In this document: piece by piece, positions 56,323 to 64,000 of the stretch
Position numbering within the stretch: the stretch's first letter is position 1
How the letters are laid out: every line of letters begins with the position of its first letter
Assembly (NCBI GenBank): GCA_963169195.1
Contig: CAUJDN010000066.1
Location: 62,001 to 126,000, forward strand
From: Acidobacteriota bacterium
GTDB lineage: Bacteria > Acidobacteriota > Vicinamibacteria > Vicinamibacterales > UBA2999
Direction of reading: 5' to 3'
Length of the DNA stretch: 64,000 nt
Program-made: the position numbers and the translations under genes
The notes under the pieces: model-generated
What the model was told of the DNA's origin: nothing
The model's input: only the letters and a program-made list of their open reading frames with translations
Database searches by the model: none

Positions 56323-56768
56323 TGGCCAAGAACACCGGCAAGGCGTATTTCATGATCAGCGCCGTCGCGCAGCGGTACGGCATCCATCCGCAGACGCTGC
56401 GGCTCTACGAGCGCGAAGGCCTGCTCAAGCCGTCCCGGACGGAGGGCAACACGCGGCTGTACTCGGAGGAGGACCTCGAGCAGCTCGAGACCATCCTCGC
56501 CCTGACCCGCGATCTCGGCGTCAACCTGGCAGGGGTCGAGATCATCCTCAACATGCGGCAGAAGATGGAGCAGATGCAGGGCGAGGTCAACGAGTTCATG
56601 GCGTACGTGAAGCACGAGCTCGCCCGCGGCCTGGACGACTGGGAGCAGCGCCTCGGGACGGCCCTGGTGAAGTCGTCACCGAGCGATCTCGTCAAGGCGT
56701 CCACTCGCGCGCCGCAGACCACGGTGTCGGGCGGCGTTCACGCGCCGCGGCACAAGACTCGCGAATAG
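56322..56768 (+). CDS. hspR: MerR-family heat-shock repressor HspR
   Basis: 148 residues. The MerR-type winged helix shows YFMISAVAQRYGIHPQTLRLYEREGLLKPSRTEGNTRLYSEEDL, where HPQTLR and the G-N-TRLY wing are typical of HspR. A coiled coil follows (LNMRQKMEQMQGEVNEFMAYVKHEL). The C-terminal tail is basic (VHAPRHKTRE). HspR binds the HAIR operator, often with DnaK as co-repressor. A HAIR-like site is present at the head of this operon. Its ATG overlaps the dnaJ stop by one base. Confidence 0.95.
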   Translation: MAKNTGKAYFMISAVAQRYGIHPQTLRLYEREGLLKPSRTEGNTRLYSEEDLEQLETILALTRDLGVNLAGVEIILNMRQKMEQMQGEVNEFMAYVKHELARGLDDWEQRLGTALVKSSPSDLVKASTRAPQTTVSGGVHAPRHKTRE

Positions 56769-56795
56769 GTCAATCGGCCTTCGGGCGAGATCCGG

Positions 56796-56801
56796 TACAA
56801 T
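56796..56801 (+). promoter_or_regulatory. -10 box of the sigma-factor gene (leaderless geometry)
   Basis: TACAAT ends 7 nt before the GTG start at 56809; expected transcription start is at the start codon. Confidence 0.5.
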
Positions 56802-56808
56802 CGACGGC

Positions 56809-57627
56809 GTGCGCAGGATCGAATCCCTCGCGGCCGATTCGGCAACCCTTCACGCCTACCTCCAGGAAATCGCACGCTTCCCGCCGCTCGACAGCGCGCA
56901 GGAACGCCGGCTCGCCGAACGGGTGCGCGACAGGGACGAGGACGCGCTGGCGCGGCTCGTCGAGCCGCACCTCGGCCTCGTGGTCGGCTACGCGCGCCGC
57001 TACCGGCACATGGGCGTGCCGCTCCTCGAGCTGGTGCACGACGGCAACCTCGCGCTCATCGATGCGGCGCGCCGGTTCGAGCCCGCGCACCACGGCCGCT
57101 TCGCGGCGTACGCGCTCTGGTGGGTGCGCCAGGGCGTGCTGCACCGGTTGACCCTCGCGCCCGAGCGGCATACGCGCCGCGTGGACGCGGACAGCAGGAC
57201 GTTCCACCTGGTGGAGGCCCTGCGCGTCGCGATCGACGAGGCCTGCAACCACGGAGCGGGCGAGGACGAGTTGTCGCCGTCCGACATTCGACTGCTGGGC
57301 GAGCAGTGGCGCCGCGTGCCGGAGGCGGAGCTCCTGGTCGACGATGACTCCCTGGACCTCGACGATCTCGTGCCCGCCCCCGTCGACGAGCAGGAGGACG
57401 CCGTGCGGCTGGCGCTCGTGTCAGACCTCGAGACCTCATTGCTCGAGCTCGACCCCAAGGAGCGACGCGTGCTCGCGCTGAGGCTGGGGCTCCACGATGG
57501 CGAGCCACGCAGCCTGGATCAGGTCGGCGACCGCCTGCGCGTGTCGCCCGCGCGTGCCGAGCGCCTGTCCACACGGGCGATCATCAAGCTCCGCAGGCAC
57601 CGTGCGGTGCGTAGCTCGCTCAACTAG
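56809..57627 (+). CDS. sigma-70 family RNA polymerase sigma factor
   Basis: 272 residues. Region 1.2 (LHAYLQEIARFPPLDSAQERRLAERV) precedes region 2 (LVEPHLGLVVGYARRYRHMGVPLLELVHDGNLALIDAARRFEP..FAAYALWWVRQGVL). Region 3 is poorly conserved (about 125-205, acidic). Region 4 follows: LELDPKERRVLALRLGLHDGEPRSLDQVGDRLRVSPARAERLSTRAIIKLRRH. Layout is that of a group 2/3 sigma (RpoH/SigB-like size), not an ECF factor. It follows hspR, so a stress role is plausible but unproven. The GTG start lies right behind a -10 box. Confidence 0.9.
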   Translation: MRRIESLAADSATLHAYLQEIARFPPLDSAQERRLAERVRDRDEDALARLVEPHLGLVVGYARRYRHMGVPLLELVHDGNLALIDAARRFEPAHHGRFAAYALWWVRQGVLHRLTLAPERHTRRVDADSRTFHLVEALRVAIDEACNHGAGEDELSPSDIRLLGEQWRRVPEAELLVDDDSLDLDDLVPAPVDEQEDAVRLALVSDLETSLLELDPKERRVLALRLGLHDGEPRSLDQVGDRLRVSPARAERLSTRAIIKLRRHRAVRSSLN

Positions 57628-57639
57628 GACGCCCCGTCC

Positions 57640-58503
57640 ATGGCCTGCCCCCTCTGCAACGACACGCGGTGGCGCAGCGTGGTCGCCGACGGCGTCGAGC
57701 GCGTCGTCCGCTGCGACTGCTGGCGGGCCGCGGTTCTCGAGCGCCTGATGGCCGAGGCGCGCATCCCGTCGCGGTACGCGCGCTGCGAGCTGTCCACCTT
57801 CGAGCACGACATGGATTCGCAACGCGAGGCCCATCGGCGCGCGGCGGCGTTCGTCGAGTCGTTTCCCGTCGTGGATCGCGGTTTGCTGCTCTACGGACCG
57901 CATGGCGTGGGCAAGACGCACCTCGCCGTGGGCATCCTGAAGGCGGCGATTCGGGCCAAGGGGGCGCGCGGGTACTTCTTCGAGACGCGTGAGCTGCTGC
58001 GGCTCGTGCGGGACACCTACAATCGCTCCGTCGAGGAAACCGAGATGGACGTGCTGGCGCCCGTGCTGCAGGCCGACCTGCTGGTGCTCGACGACCTCGG
58101 TGCCGAGCGGACCTCGGAGTGGGTGCAGGAGACGCTGGGCCTGGTCGTCAACACGCGCTACAACGCCAGGCGGCCAACCATCTTCACCAGCAACCTCGTC
58201 GACTCCCCGGACAGCACCGACCCCCGCACCTTCATTTTCCAGCTGGGCGCGCGCACCCGGTCGCGGCTGGCCGAGATGTGCGACTGGGTGGAGATCCGCG
58301 GGGTGGACGTGCGCGAGGTGGGGCCCCACGCCTCGCCGGACACCATCCAGCGCTGGCAGAAGCAGTCGCCGGCGTCCCCCGACAACCTGCGGCGGGCTGG
58401 GGGCCTGCCGGGCAAGGGCAAGGCCATGGCGCGCGCGCGCCTGCGCGACCAGCCTCCGGTGGAGCTGGCGTGGCCCGGTGGGCGCGCGGGGACGAAAGGG
58501 TAG
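57640..58503 (+). CDS. DnaC/DnaI-like AAA+ ATPase with N-terminal zinc motif
   Basis: 287 residues. The N-terminal 30 residues hold CPLCNDTRW and CDCWR, a Cys4 zinc site as in DnaI-type helicase loaders. The AAA+ core has Walker A GPHGVGKTH (about 87), Walker B LLVLDDLGAE (about 150), sensor I FTSN and the box VII-like Arg in LGARTRSRLAEM. It could load the replicative helicase or be an IstB-like ATPase, but no transposase is near. The last 40 residues are basic. It lies 12 nt after the sigma gene. Confidence 0.88.
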   Translation: MACPLCNDTRWRSVVADGVERVVRCDCWRAAVLERLMAEARIPSRYARCELSTFEHDMDSQREAHRRAAAFVESFPVVDRGLLLYGPHGVGKTHLAVGILKAAIRAKGARGYFFETRELLRLVRDTYNRSVEETEMDVLAPVLQADLLVLDDLGAERTSEWVQETLGLVVNTRYNARRPTIFTSNLVDSPDSTDPRTFIFQLGARTRSRLAEMCDWVEIRGVDVREVGPHASPDTIQRWQKQSPASPDNLRRAGGLPGKGKAMARARLRDQPPVELAWPGGRAGTKG

Positions 58504-59645
58504 TGGCCCGCGGCCTCTACGTCCACGTCCCGTTCTGCGCGGCCATCTGCAACTACTGCAACTTCAATCGGGGCCTGCTCGACGACGAGCTGAAGCGCCG
58601 CTACGTGGACGCCCTCGTCGAGGAGATCCGGCGGTGTCCGGAGGCGGGGGCTGCCATCGACACGGTCTTCTTCGGCGGGGGGACGCCCTCGCTGCTGGCG
58701 CCCGGGGAGGTGTCGCGCGTCCTTGGCGCCTGCCGAGAGGCCTTCTCGCTCGCGGTGGATGCCGAGGTCACGCTCGAGGCGAATCCCGAAACGGTCAGCG
58801 ACCGGAGCCTGTCCGGATACCGCGTCGGAGGCGTCAACAGACTGAGCTACGGGGTGCAGTCGTTCCGCGATGCGGAACTGAGGCGCCTTGGCCGTCTGCA
58901 CTCGGCAGACACCGCCCGGCGGGCGGTCCGCCTGGCTCGCGCGGCCGGGTTCGACAACATCAGCCTGGACCTGATGCTCTGGCTGCCCGGGCAGCGTTTG
59001 TCGGAATGGCTGGAGTCAGTCGATGCCCTCGCGGAGCTGGCGCCCGAGCATGCGTCGATCTACCTCCTCGAGATCTACCCGCATGCGCCGCTCCGGGACG
59101 AGATGGTGCGCGGCGGCTGGTCGGTGGCGCCAGACGAGGTGGCCGCGGAGATGTATTTACAGGGACTGTCCCGGCTCGACGCGGCCGGGTACGAGCAGTA
59201 CGAGATCTCCAACGTGGCGCGACCCGGGCGGCGCGCGCGGCACAACCTGCTGTATTGGGAATCCGGCCATTGGCTGGGCTTCGGTGGCGGCGCCCACTCG
59301 ACCTGGAACGGTGTACGATGGCGGAATCTGTCGTCGACCGCCGAATACGTGGACCGCGTGGCGGCGGGGCGCCCGGTGCGCATGGACGCCCGGACGCTGT
59401 CGGCGGAGGAGCGCCTCGAGGAGGCGCTCTTCATGGGGCTCCGGCTCACCGAGGGCATCGACCTCCAGGCGCTTGCCGCCCGGCACGGCCTCGATGTCGT
59501 CGGACGGTACGGCGCGGAGCTCTCACGGTTCGTCGATCTCGGGGTGCTGGTGCTCGATCCGGGCCGGCGCCTGGCCCTTACGCGCGAGGGCATGCTGGTG
59601 GCCAATGAGATCATGATGGTTTTCATCGGCGGGCCAGTACGGTAA
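58503..59645 (+). CDS. hemW: radical SAM protein HemW (heme chaperone/coproporphyrinogen oxidase-like)
   Basis: 380 residues. The radical-SAM cluster motif CxxxCxxC is CAAICNYC in YVHVPFCAAICNYCNFN. FFGGGTPSLL, EANPETV, NRLSYGVQSF and DLMLWLPGQ are the family path. YLLEIYPHAPLRDEM and YEQYEISNVARPG follow, and the C-terminal part (about 300-380) is the HemW domain. HemW inserts heme rather than oxidising coproporphyrinogen; true HemN has an extra Cys not needed here. The GTG overlaps the preceding stop by one base. Confidence 0.93.
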   Translation: MARGLYVHVPFCAAICNYCNFNRGLLDDELKRRYVDALVEEIRRCPEAGAAIDTVFFGGGTPSLLAPGEVSRVLGACREAFSLAVDAEVTLEANPETVSDRSLSGYRVGGVNRLSYGVQSFRDAELRRLGRLHSADTARRAVRLARAAGFDNISLDLMLWLPGQRLSEWLESVDALAELAPEHASIYLLEIYPHAPLRDEMVRGGWSVAPDEVAAEMYLQGLSRLDAAGYEQYEISNVARPGRRARHNLLYWESGHWLGFGGGAHSTWNGVRWRNLSSTAEYVDRVAAGRPVRMDARTLSAEERLEEALFMGLRLTEGIDLQALAARHGLDVVGRYGAELSRFVDLGVLVLDPGRRLALTREGMLVANEIMMVFIGGPVR

Positions 59646-59676
59646 AGTAAGCGCCTTTCGCGAAGGAGGCTGCTCA

Positions 59677-60120
59677 ATGCTTCGAGGTGTTCAGGTTGTC
59701 GTGTCGGGAGTGGCGGCCGCCGCGTGCATGCTGGCGGGGGCTGCCGTGGCGCAGGCGCAGGAGCCGGAAAAGCCCGTGCTGCCGCTGGACGGTGACGCCG
59801 TCGTCATCACCATGCTGATCAAGCCCGACAAGACCGCGGATTTCGAGTCCGTCCTTGCCAAGTACAAGGAAGCGATGGAGAAGAGCGACAAGCCCGCCCG
59901 CAAGGAGCAGCTGGCCGGTCTCAAGATCTTCAAGTCCGCCCAGCCGGCGCAGGGCAACACGGTCTACATCCTGTATGTGGACCCTGTCGTCAAGGATCAG
60001 GAGTACGACATCTCGCGCGTCATCGCCGAGGTGTTTCCCGTGGAAGTCCAGGACCTGTTCCAGAAGTACAAGGACGCCTTCGCGGGTCGCGCGATCACGT
60101 CGCTCAACAAGGTTCCGTAA
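59677..60120 (+). CDS. secreted protein, paralogue A of a tandem pair
   Basis: 147 residues. Signal peptide (VSGVAAAACMLAGAAVAQAQ, cut near 27), then a compact alpha/beta domain: VVITMLIKPDKTADFESVLAKYKEAM, then LKIFKSAQPAQGNTVYILYVDPVV, then VFPVEVQDLFQKYKDAF. The order beta-alpha-beta-beta resembles a dimeric alpha+beta barrel (antibiotic-monooxygenase-like), but no catalytic residue is known. The next gene is a diverged copy. GAAGGAGG lies 9 nt upstream of the ATG and TAAAGT (59643-59648) may be its -10. No established family was recognised. Confidence 0.75.
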   Translation: MLRGVQVVVSGVAAAACMLAGAAVAQAQEPEKPVLPLDGDAVVITMLIKPDKTADFESVLAKYKEAMEKSDKPARKEQLAGLKIFKSAQPAQGNTVYILYVDPVVKDQEYDISRVIAEVFPVEVQDLFQKYKDAFAGRAITSLNKVP

Positions 60121-60130
60121 GGCGGGGATG

Positions 60131-60156
60131 CCGTCCGGGGCCTGCGCCCCGGACGG
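60131..60156. terminator. strong hairpin between the tandem paralogues
   Basis: Perfect 11-bp stem CCGTCCGGGGC/GCCCCGGACGG with a 4-nt loop, 10 nt after the first paralogue. There is no T-run, so it may attenuate or protect rather than fully terminate. Confidence 0.6.
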
Positions 60157-60181
60157 TCGCGTCGCGCGGTATCCTGTGTTC

Positions 60182-60667
60182 GTGCACGCCTGGTTTGCCG
60201 CGTCTCTCCTTGTCGCCCAGGCGCCTGCCGGCGCCGCTTCCGGCGTCCCACCTCAGCCGCCCGCGGCCCCGGCCCCGGCCGATCCGGCGACTGCCTCGTT
60301 CACCACGGATGTCGGCCTGCTGCTGGTATCGGTAAAGCCGGACCGGGCGCCGGACTACGAAGCCGCCATCGCGGCGCTTCAGGCGGCCTTGTCAGCGACC
60401 ACCGATCCAGCCCGGCGTTCCCTGGCCGAGGGCTGGCGGGTCTATAAGGCGAGCGAGCCCGACGCGAGGGGCAACGTGCTCTACGTGCACGCCCTGCTGT
60501 CGACCGTGCGGGGCGCCGACTACCGGCCGTCGCTCCTGATTGACGCGTTGCTGCTGGACGCGCCGGCGGACCTCCTGGCGAAGTACAAGGAGGCGCTGGC
60601 GGCCGCGCCGACACGCCTTTCGCTCACCGAACTGGCCAACATGGCGGTCGCACCGGTCAAGAAGTAG
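60182..60667 (+). CDS. secreted protein, paralogue B of a tandem pair
   Basis: 161 residues, a diverged copy of the preceding gene. Signal-like start (HAWFAASLLVAQAPAGAAS), a Pro/Ala linker (20-40), then LLLVSVKPDRAPDYEAAIAALQAAL, WRVYKASEPDARGNVLYVHALL and LLLDAPADLLAKYKEAL, aligning block by block with paralogue A. TATCCT (60170-60175) ends 6 nt before the GTG at 60182; an in-frame GTG at 60176 would overlap that box. Function unknown; both products are predicted periplasmic. Confidence 0.7.
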   Translation: MHAWFAASLLVAQAPAGAASGVPPQPPAAPAPADPATASFTTDVGLLLVSVKPDRAPDYEAAIAALQAALSATTDPARRSLAEGWRVYKASEPDARGNVLYVHALLSTVRGADYRPSLLIDALLLDAPADLLAKYKEALAAAPTRLSLTELANMAVAPVKK

Positions 60668-60700
60668 CGCCGCGGGCGAGGGTCCCGGTCGAAGGCGCCC

Positions 60701-61204
60701 CTAGAAGGTGAGGTTCGCGCCGGCGTAGAACCGGTGGTACGTCTCGTGGAGTGGCGTGCCGTTCAACCGGAACACGCGGTAGTCGACGCGCAGCCGCAGG
60801 GGACCGAGCACCCGGATCTTGGCTCCCCCCCCGAGGTTCACGGCCGTGCTCGTCTCTCGCGCGTCGGCGAGTTGTTCGCGATAGGCACCGAGGCCCGCCG
60901 TCCCATAGAGCTGCACCCCCGCGATTTCGATGGGCGTCTGCACCAGGGCGTTCCCCGACCACGTGCGCAGGCCTGGCAGGGCCTCGATCTCGTCCTCGCT
61001 GGTGGTGGCGTACTCGAACTCGAAGGCGACGATGATGAGCCCGAGCCCGCCAGCGACGCCTCGAACGGTCCTACTCTCCGGAGTGGGCGTGACGCCCAGG
61101 AAGGCCGTCAGGTCGGCTGACGCGGGACGGGCAGAAGCGAGCAGTGCGAGGAAGGTGAACACCGCCAACCGGCTGGCACGAGTGATGCACGGTTGAGTCA
61201 GCAT
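60701..61204 (-). CDS. outer-membrane beta-barrel protein
   Basis: 167 residues. Signal peptide (RLAVFTFLALLASARPASA) followed by alternating amphipathic strands: DLTAFLGVTPTP, GLGLIIVAFEFEYATT, VQLYGTAGLGAYRE, STAVNLGGGAKIRVLGPLRLRVDYRVFRL and a terminal strand ending in RFYAGANLTF with the C-terminal Phe needed for BAM insertion. Resembles small OmpA/OmpW-like eight-strand barrels. The ATG at 61204 is the start with a proper signal. It converges on paralogue B. Confidence 0.8.
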   Translation of the reverse strand: MLTQPCITRASRLAVFTFLALLASARPASADLTAFLGVTPTPESRTVRGVAGGLGLIIVAFEFEYATTSEDEIEALPGLRTWSGNALVQTPIEIAGVQLYGTAGLGAYREQLADARETSTAVNLGGGAKIRVLGPLRLRVDYRVFRLNGTPLHETYHRFYAGANLTF

Positions 61205-61267
61205 CCGGCTATGATCGCACGACTGCCCCCCACGGATCACGCGACCTGGCCGCGTTGGAGGACGCAT

Positions 61268-61933
61268 ATGGCTTCGACCTCACGTTTCACGGCCACGGCG
61301 GCCCTGGTGCTCAGCGTTCCGCTGACGCTGGTCGCCGACACGCTCTACCTGCGGAACGGCAGCCGCATCCAGGGCGACCTGGTCGCGGTCCGTGGCGGGA
61401 CCATCGAGTTCGAGGAACGGCGCGGCTTCGGCGGGTCGCGCACCATCCGCGTCGACCGCGACGAGATAGACCGCATCGAGTTCGACAGAAGCGGCGGCGG
61501 GTGGGGCAGTGGATGGGGCAGCAGTGGCGGGAGCGGCAACGGAAGCAGCAACGGCAGCGCCTGGGACAGCAGCCGGCCCAACGGCATGCGGGAGCGCCAC
61601 GTGAACGTCTCGGCCACGGCCGACTGGACCGACGCCGGCGTGCAGGTGCGGGCCGGACAGACGGTCTACTTCGAGGCTTCCGGGCAGGTGCGCTGGGGGC
61701 GCGATCGCCGCGACGGTCCGGAAGGCGAGCGCAACTCGCCGTACAACCAGGCGCGCCCGATGCCCAACCGGCCCGGTGCCGCGCTGATCGGCCGCATCGG
61801 CGACGACGTCTTCTTCATCGGCGATTCGCGCGGTGCCGTTCGTGTGCGGACGGGCGGGCGACTCCACCTGGGCATCAACGACGAGTACCTGGAGGACAAC
61901 TCCGGCAGCTTCCGCGTGACGGTCTTCTACTGA
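61268..61933 (+). CDS. exported protein with LecA (PA-IL)-like lectin domain
   Basis: 221 residues. Signal peptide (SRFTATAALVLSVPLTLVA). A small beta module (25-72) reads LYLRNGSRIQGDLVAVRGGTIEFEE. A Gly/Ser/Asn linker (80-105) follows. The C-terminal domain (about 110-221) follows the PA-IL pattern: VSATADWTDAGVQVRAGQTVYFEASG, ALIGRIGDDVFFIG, then LHLGINDEYLEDNSGSFRVTV. The last stretch mirrors the Ca/galactose site of Pseudomonas LecA (IYNDVPGTYGNNSGSFSV), with Asn-Asp and Asp-Asn-Ser preserved. It is probably a periplasmic or surface sugar-binding protein. Confidence 0.75.
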   Translation: MASTSRFTATAALVLSVPLTLVADTLYLRNGSRIQGDLVAVRGGTIEFEERRGFGGSRTIRVDRDEIDRIEFDRSGGGWGSGWGSSGGSGNGSSNGSAWDSSRPNGMRERHVNVSATADWTDAGVQVRAGQTVYFEASGQVRWGRDRRDGPEGERNSPYNQARPMPNRPGAALIGRIGDDVFFIGDSRGAVRVRTGGRLHLGINDEYLEDNSGSFRVTVFY

Positions 61934-61945
61934 TACGCTTGAGCG

Positions 61946-63088
61946 ATGAGGGTTCGCCTGTCCGGGGAGCAGGAGCTGCTGCGCCGCAGCGTGCGGGAGT
62001 TCGCCGAGGCCGAGATCCGACCGCACGTGATGGCGTGGGACAACGCCCAGCACTTTCCGCAGGAACTGCTGCCGAAGCTGGCTGAACTGGGCCTGATGGG
62101 CATCCAGTTCCCGGAGGCGTACGGCGGCGCTGCGATGAGCGCCGTGGACTACTGCATCTGCATCGAGGAGCTGGCCCGGGTCGATCCCAGCATTTCCCTG
62201 TCGGTCGCGGCGCACAACGGCCTGGGGGCCGCCCACATCGCCCTGTTCGGGAGCGAGGAGCAGAAGCAGCGCTACCTCATGCCGCTGGCCCGGGGCGAGC
62301 GCCTGGCGGCCTGGGGACTCACCGAACCGGGCTCCGGCAGCGACGCGTCGGCCATGCGCACGACCGCAGTGCCCGACGGCGACCACTGGGTGCTCAACGG
62401 CTCGAAGGCTTTCATCACGCACGGCAAGTCCGGCGACACGATGGTGGTCATGGCCGTCACCGACAGGGCCCTGGGCAGCAAGGGCATCTCGGCCTTCATC
62501 GTCGAGCGCGGCACGCCCGGGCTCATCGCCGGCAGGAAGGAAGACAAGCTCGGCATGCGCGCAAGCGAGACCAGCGAAGTCATCCTCGAGAACTGCCGCG
62601 TGCCGGGCGCGCAGATGATCGGCGAGGAAGGGCAGGGCTTCATCCAGACGCTGCAGGTGCTCGACGCGGGCCGTATCGGCATCGCGGCGCTGGCTGTCGG
62701 CCTGGCCCAGGGGGCCTGGGAGGCGGCGAGAGACTACGCCGCCGAGCGCCGGCAGTTCGGCCGGGCGATCAACACCTTCCAGTCCATTCGCTGGAAGCTG
62801 CTCGACAACGCCTCGCGGGTCGAGGCGGCGCGGCTGCTGACCTACCGCGCGGCATGGCTGAAGGACCAGGGGCGAACGACGACACTCGAGTCGTCGATGG
62901 CCAAGCTGTACGCCAGCGAGATTGCGGTGCGCGCCTCCGAGGACGGCGTGCAGATCTTCGGCGGGTACGGCTTCGTCAAGGACTACCCGGCCGAGAAGTT
63001 CTTCCGTGACGTCAAGCTCACCACCATCGGCGAAGGCACGAGCGAAGTGCAGCGGCTGGTGATCGCCCGGCGGCTGCTGGCTGCCTGA
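61946..63088 (+). CDS. acyl-CoA dehydrogenase (short-chain/butyryl type)
   Basis: 380 residues. [67 protein letters not shown] and [30 protein letters not shown] are present; Glu in IGEGTSE is the probable catalytic base. It looks closest to short-chain dehydrogenases acting on butyryl-CoA. It starts 12 nt after the lectin gene and is followed immediately by meaB, which supports a link with the B12 mutase pathway. Confidence 0.93.
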   Translation: MRVRLSGEQELLRRSVREFAEAEIRPHVMAWDNAQHFPQELLPKLAELGLMGIQFPEAYGGAAMSAVDYCICIEELARVDPSISLSVAAHNGLGAAHIALFGSEEQKQRYLMPLARGERLAAWGLTEPGSGSDASAMRTTAVPDGDHWVLNGSKAFITHGKSGDTMVVMAVTDRALGSKGISAFIVERGTPGLIAGRKEDKLGMRASETSEVILENCRVPGAQMIGEEGQGFIQTLQVLDAGRIGIAALAVGLAQGAWEAARDYAAERRQFGRAINTFQSIRWKLLDNASRVEAARLLTYRAAWLKDQGRTTTLESSMAKLYASEIAVRASEDGVQIFGGYGFVKDYPAEKFFRDVKLTTIGEGTSEVQRLVIARRLLAA

Positions 63089-63089
63089 C

Positions 63090-64000
<911 letters not shown>

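Noticed and set aside
57640-58503. IstB-type transposition helper
   Set aside because: No transposase or terminal repeats nearby, and the N-terminal Cys4 zinc motif and context fit a DnaC/DnaI-like loader better.

Overview
The window is a 64 kb stretch of a very GC-rich chromosome, densely packed with housekeeping genes in short operons, many joined by 1-4 nt stop/start overlaps. I see no rRNA operon, prophage, insertion sequence or CRISPR array. Best guess at the host is an Acidobacteriota bacterium, probably of the Vicinamibacteria type. The reasons are the secreted VWFA-like protein of the type named after Acidobacteria (28326-30407), the overall gene style, the split acyl-CoA mutase and the HspR-type heat-shock operon. 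This placement is inference from gene content; no marker gene was compared by computation.

Layout. 1-2.7 kb: the 5' part of glgE (minus strand), a TonB-receptor remnant, a DUF2062 membrane protein and tRNA-Thr(CGU). 3-7.4 kb: uvrA, a HEAT-repeat protein and a 3-methyladenine glycosylase in one plus-strand operon. 7.4-10.5 kb: a minus-strand stress operon hsp20-degQ-mscS ending in a clear terminator. 10.6-13.4 kb: efp, tdk, a membrane protein and Ku. 13.4-20.3 kb: a CDP-alcohol phosphatidyltransferase, uvrC, and the cluster site-2 protease-trpS-scpA-scpB-rluB. 20.3-26.2 kb: an alpha/beta hydrolase, cmk, a histone-H1-like/DUF6335 fusion, rpsA, an HU/IHF protein and a HIT hydrolase. 26.2-34 kb: a stripped acyl-CoA-dehydrogenase-like protein, a true acyl-CoA dehydrogenase, the VWFA protein, glutamate dehydrogenase and a two-subunit B12 mutase. 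34-42.6 kb: an odd response regulator, valS, nadC, birA, coaX, an unknown gene and an RNA m5U methyltransferase. 42.6-50.9 kb: a C26 peptidase, argS, an unknown gene, a TPR protein, a SPOR protein, lnt and prfB. 50.9-59.6 kb: a class A PBP, dnaK-dnaJ-hspR, a sigma factor, a DnaC-like loader and hemW. 59.7-64 kb: two secreted paralogues, an outer-membrane barrel, a LecA-like lectin, a second acyl-CoA dehydrogenase and the start of meaB.

Points that stand out. (1) The B12 mutase carries Phe75/Gln193, the isobutyryl-CoA mutase signature, not the Tyr/Arg pair of methylmalonyl-CoA mutase. (2) prfB has the programmed +1 frameshift. (3) A HAIR-like operator for HspR sits on the dnaK promoter. (4) Three families of short-unit repeats (7-mer, 9-mer and GATTGG-type) are scattered through the window; two of them lie in frame inside uvrC and uvrA. 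(5) At least seven genes have a -10 box so close to the start codon that they are probably transcribed without a leader. (6) lnt appears to start at a CTG codon. (7) EF-P has Asn where the modified Lys normally sits. I do not see a large undescribed defence or biosynthetic system here. The most original material is the repeat families, the H1/DUF6335 fusion, the middle-domain-less acyl-CoA dehydrogenase and the secreted paralogue pair.
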